From an uncultured Pseudomonadota bacterium (lineage in GTDB: Bacteria; Pseudomonadota; Gammaproteobacteria; Methylococcales; Methylomonadaceae), in the NCBI GenBank assembly GCA_903953455.1, contig CAJBJW010000199.1, forward strand, positions 1 through 13,428: a DNA stretch of 13,428 nt, read 5' to 3'. Each line of letters begins with the position of its first letter. The first letter of the stretch is position 1. The notes below the pieces were generated by a model. The model was not told the origin of the DNA and searched no databases. It saw only the letters and a list, made by a program, of their open reading frames with translations. Of the stretch, positions 12,218 to 13,428 are shown piece after piece. The translations under genes and the position numbers were made by a program.

Positions 12218-13428
12218 ATGCCCAAAAAAATAGCACCTAATACTCCGCAAAGCCTGCCGGAACTTAAGCCTAAAAAAAGTCGCAGTAACACACCCATTCC
12301 CAGCACACTCCAAACCGTTAAAGGTTTACCTGATACAGTAAAATTATACAAAGTGCCAGCAAGTGAGTTTTATTGGGTACGTTTATACGATGCTAATTGG
12401 ATTAAACGTAGTACGCGTACAACCAATAAAAATGACGCAATCGCCTTTGCCAAAAACTTTTACGCTGAATGGTATAGCAATAAAGTAAATGGGGTGAGCA
12501 TTGTTAAAAGCACTAAAAGCGTGACTACGTTTATTAAATGCGCTGAAGCTGTGATTGAAGAAAATAGGCAGCAAGGTTTGCGTAATGAATTATCAGCAAG
12601 CTATGTAGCAACACAGCAGCAAGTTATTAGAAATTATATTACGGAGTTTTTTAAGGACTACGATATTAAAGACGTTGATTATGCTGCACTTAACACATTT
12701 AAAACGTTTTTATACGACAAAGACATTAAGCCCGCCACTATAGCGTTGCAGTTTGCAGCACTCAAAAAAGTCATCAACTATGCAGAAATGCACAAATTTA
12801 TTCCAACACGTCCCATATTTCCCAAAATTAAAAAAGACGCTGAAGCACGCCTACCATTTACTGAAAAAGAATATATCCATTTAAGACGTACAGCACGGTC
12901 ATTAGTAAATAAAAAGTTTGAAATGCGAAAAAACTTAGGTGATGGGAATACACAGAAGCTTAGAAATATTGAAATAACAGAGGAAATGGACTGGCTTATT
13001 GGGTTTATGGCATACACGTTTATACGTCCAAGCGACTTAAAAACAATACAGATTAAGCACTTGGAACTTAGACAAAAAAACTATAATTATTTGTTTATGC
13101 CCATACCGGCAACTAAGAAACATGATAAACCAATCGTTTCAATGCCAAAAGCGGTCTATTTTTATAATCGCTTATTGGCATATAGAAAGAAGCAGGGCAT
13201 TAGTGTAAGTGCTGATGATTACTTGTTTATGCCGCAATATAAAAACAGACAATCAGCGTATGACGCTATTGCACGGCAGTTTAATAAGATTTTGGAAGTA
13301 GCTGATTTGAAGCATACGGACACGGAAATAAATAGATCGCTATACAGTTTGCGGCATACGGCAATTATGTTTTCAGCTAAAAACAACACTAGCATTGGAT
13401 ATGACGTATTGGCTAAAAATGCACGTAC
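12218..13428 (+). CDS. Tyrosine recombinase/integrase, 3' end beyond window
   Basis: A site-specific recombinase of the phage-integrase family, expected to integrate and excise the element at the tRNA-Lys site. The frame is open from the ATG at 12218 to the window end: 403 full codons with no stop. A strong Shine-Dalgarno (GAGG at 12207-12210, 7 nt spacer) fixes the start. Residues 1-30 are basic and Pro-rich; about 38-90 resembles an arm-binding domain (FYWVRLYDANWIKRSTRTT); about 100-195 is the SAM-like core-binding domain. The catalytic domain (about 210 on) has R270 in FIRPSDL, a candidate catalytic Lys at 300/301 (PATKKHDKP), and R379-H380 in YSLRHT. The usual His of HxxR is Tyr376. The sequence stops at LAKNAR; in related integrases this segment leads into the MxxRFY catalytic tyrosine, so only the last part is missing. 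The exact subfamily and target cannot be confirmed. Confidence 0.92.
   Translation, partial: MPKKIAPNTPQSLPELKPKKSRSNTPIPSTLQTVKGLPDTVKLYKVPASEFYWVRLYDANWIKRSTRTTNKNDAIAFAKNFYAEWYSNKVNGVSIVKSTKSVTTFIKCAEAVIEENRQQGLRNELSASYVATQQQVIRNYITEFFKDYDIKDVDYAALNTFKTFLYDKDIKPATIALQFAALKKVINYAEMHKFIPTRPIFPKIKKDAEARLPFTEKEYIHLRRTARSLVNKKFEMRKNLGDGNTQKLRNIEITEEMDWLIGFMAYTFIRPSDLKTIQIKHLELRQKNYNYLFMPIPATKKHDKPIVSMPKAVYFYNRLLAYRKKQGISVSADDYLFMPQYKNRQSAYDAIARQFNKILEVADLKHTDTEINRSLYSLRHTAIMFSAKNNTSIGYDVLAKNAR

Larger units (their letters stand above)
12024..13428 (+). mobile_element. Left end of a tRNA-Lys-integrated element (island or prophage)
   Basis: A tyrosine recombinase begins 195 nt beyond the 3' end of tRNA-Lys and reads away from it, the usual geometry of tRNA-targeted islands and prophages. 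The intervening DNA carries a terminator, an inverted repeat and direct repeats. The expected left attachment site would be the tRNA 3' portion (about 11996-12023). The matching right copy is not in the window, so the boundary and size cannot be fixed. Whether the element is complete or a remnant is unknown. Confidence 0.6.

Noticed and set aside
12383..13017. Minus-strand open frames inside the integrase region
   Set aside because: They are low-complexity shadow translations opposite a continuous recombinase reading frame that has a strong Shine-Dalgarno and catalytic motifs.
1..13428. CRISPR array, toxin-antitoxin pair, or riboswitch
   Set aside because: No regularly spaced repeats, no small paired genes and no recognisable aptamer were seen; non-coding space is limited to a few gaps of 60-195 nt that are accounted for above.

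Overview
The window reads as the chromosome of an AT-leaning (by eye about 40% G+C) gammaproteobacterium. The tsaE-amiB-mutL block, the rpsU-yqeY-dnaG block diverging from tsaD, a full-length Aas, and gamma-type DnaG, TsaD and S21 sequences all point there. The flavour is somewhat like Legionellales/Coxiellaceae relatives, but that is only an impression; no species can be named from the sequence alone.

Layout. Positions 1-903 hold the 3' part of der (second G domain and KH-like domain) on the plus strand. It meets the next block tail-to-tail, with only 4 nt between stop codons. From 10742 down to 908 lies an unbroken minus-strand run of nine genes. In transcription order these are rpsU, yqeY, dnaG, aas, a nucleotide-sugar (UDP-glucuronate-type) epimerase, panD, tsaE, amiB and mutL. 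Most gaps are 3-50 nt. The one clear break is the 124 nt before panD, which carries a good sigma70-like promoter, so the run is probably at least two transcription units. The first is an rpsU-yqeY-dnaG operon, in which aas and the epimerase occupy the place where many gammaproteobacteria have rpoD. The second is a panD-tsaE-amiB-mutL operon. tsaD diverges from rpsU across a 141-bp shared promoter region. Its start codon lies in an exact 11-bp tandem duplication that also creates a 7-codon out-of-frame mini-ORF.

From 11886 to the end the character changes. A tRNA-Lys(UUU) gene with its own near-consensus promoter is followed by a strong intrinsic terminator. Next comes a 140-bp leader with a 9-bp perfect inverted repeat and two 12-bp direct repeats. 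A tyrosine recombinase follows, reading off the end of the window just before the expected catalytic tyrosine. This is the classic left edge of a tRNA-integrated genomic island or prophage, whose cargo lies outside the window.

Functionally the window mixes informational genes (DnaG, S21, Der, MutL), t6A tRNA modification (TsaD, its ATPase partner TsaE, and a tRNA-Lys that should be a t6A substrate), and envelope functions (Aas phospholipid repair, a uronic-acid epimerase, a septal amidase), plus pantothenate supply (PanD). No undescribed multi-gene system is visible. The most informative irregularities are the tsaD start duplication, the missing rpoD, a near-complete MutL endonuclease motif set, and the repeat-rich integrase leader.
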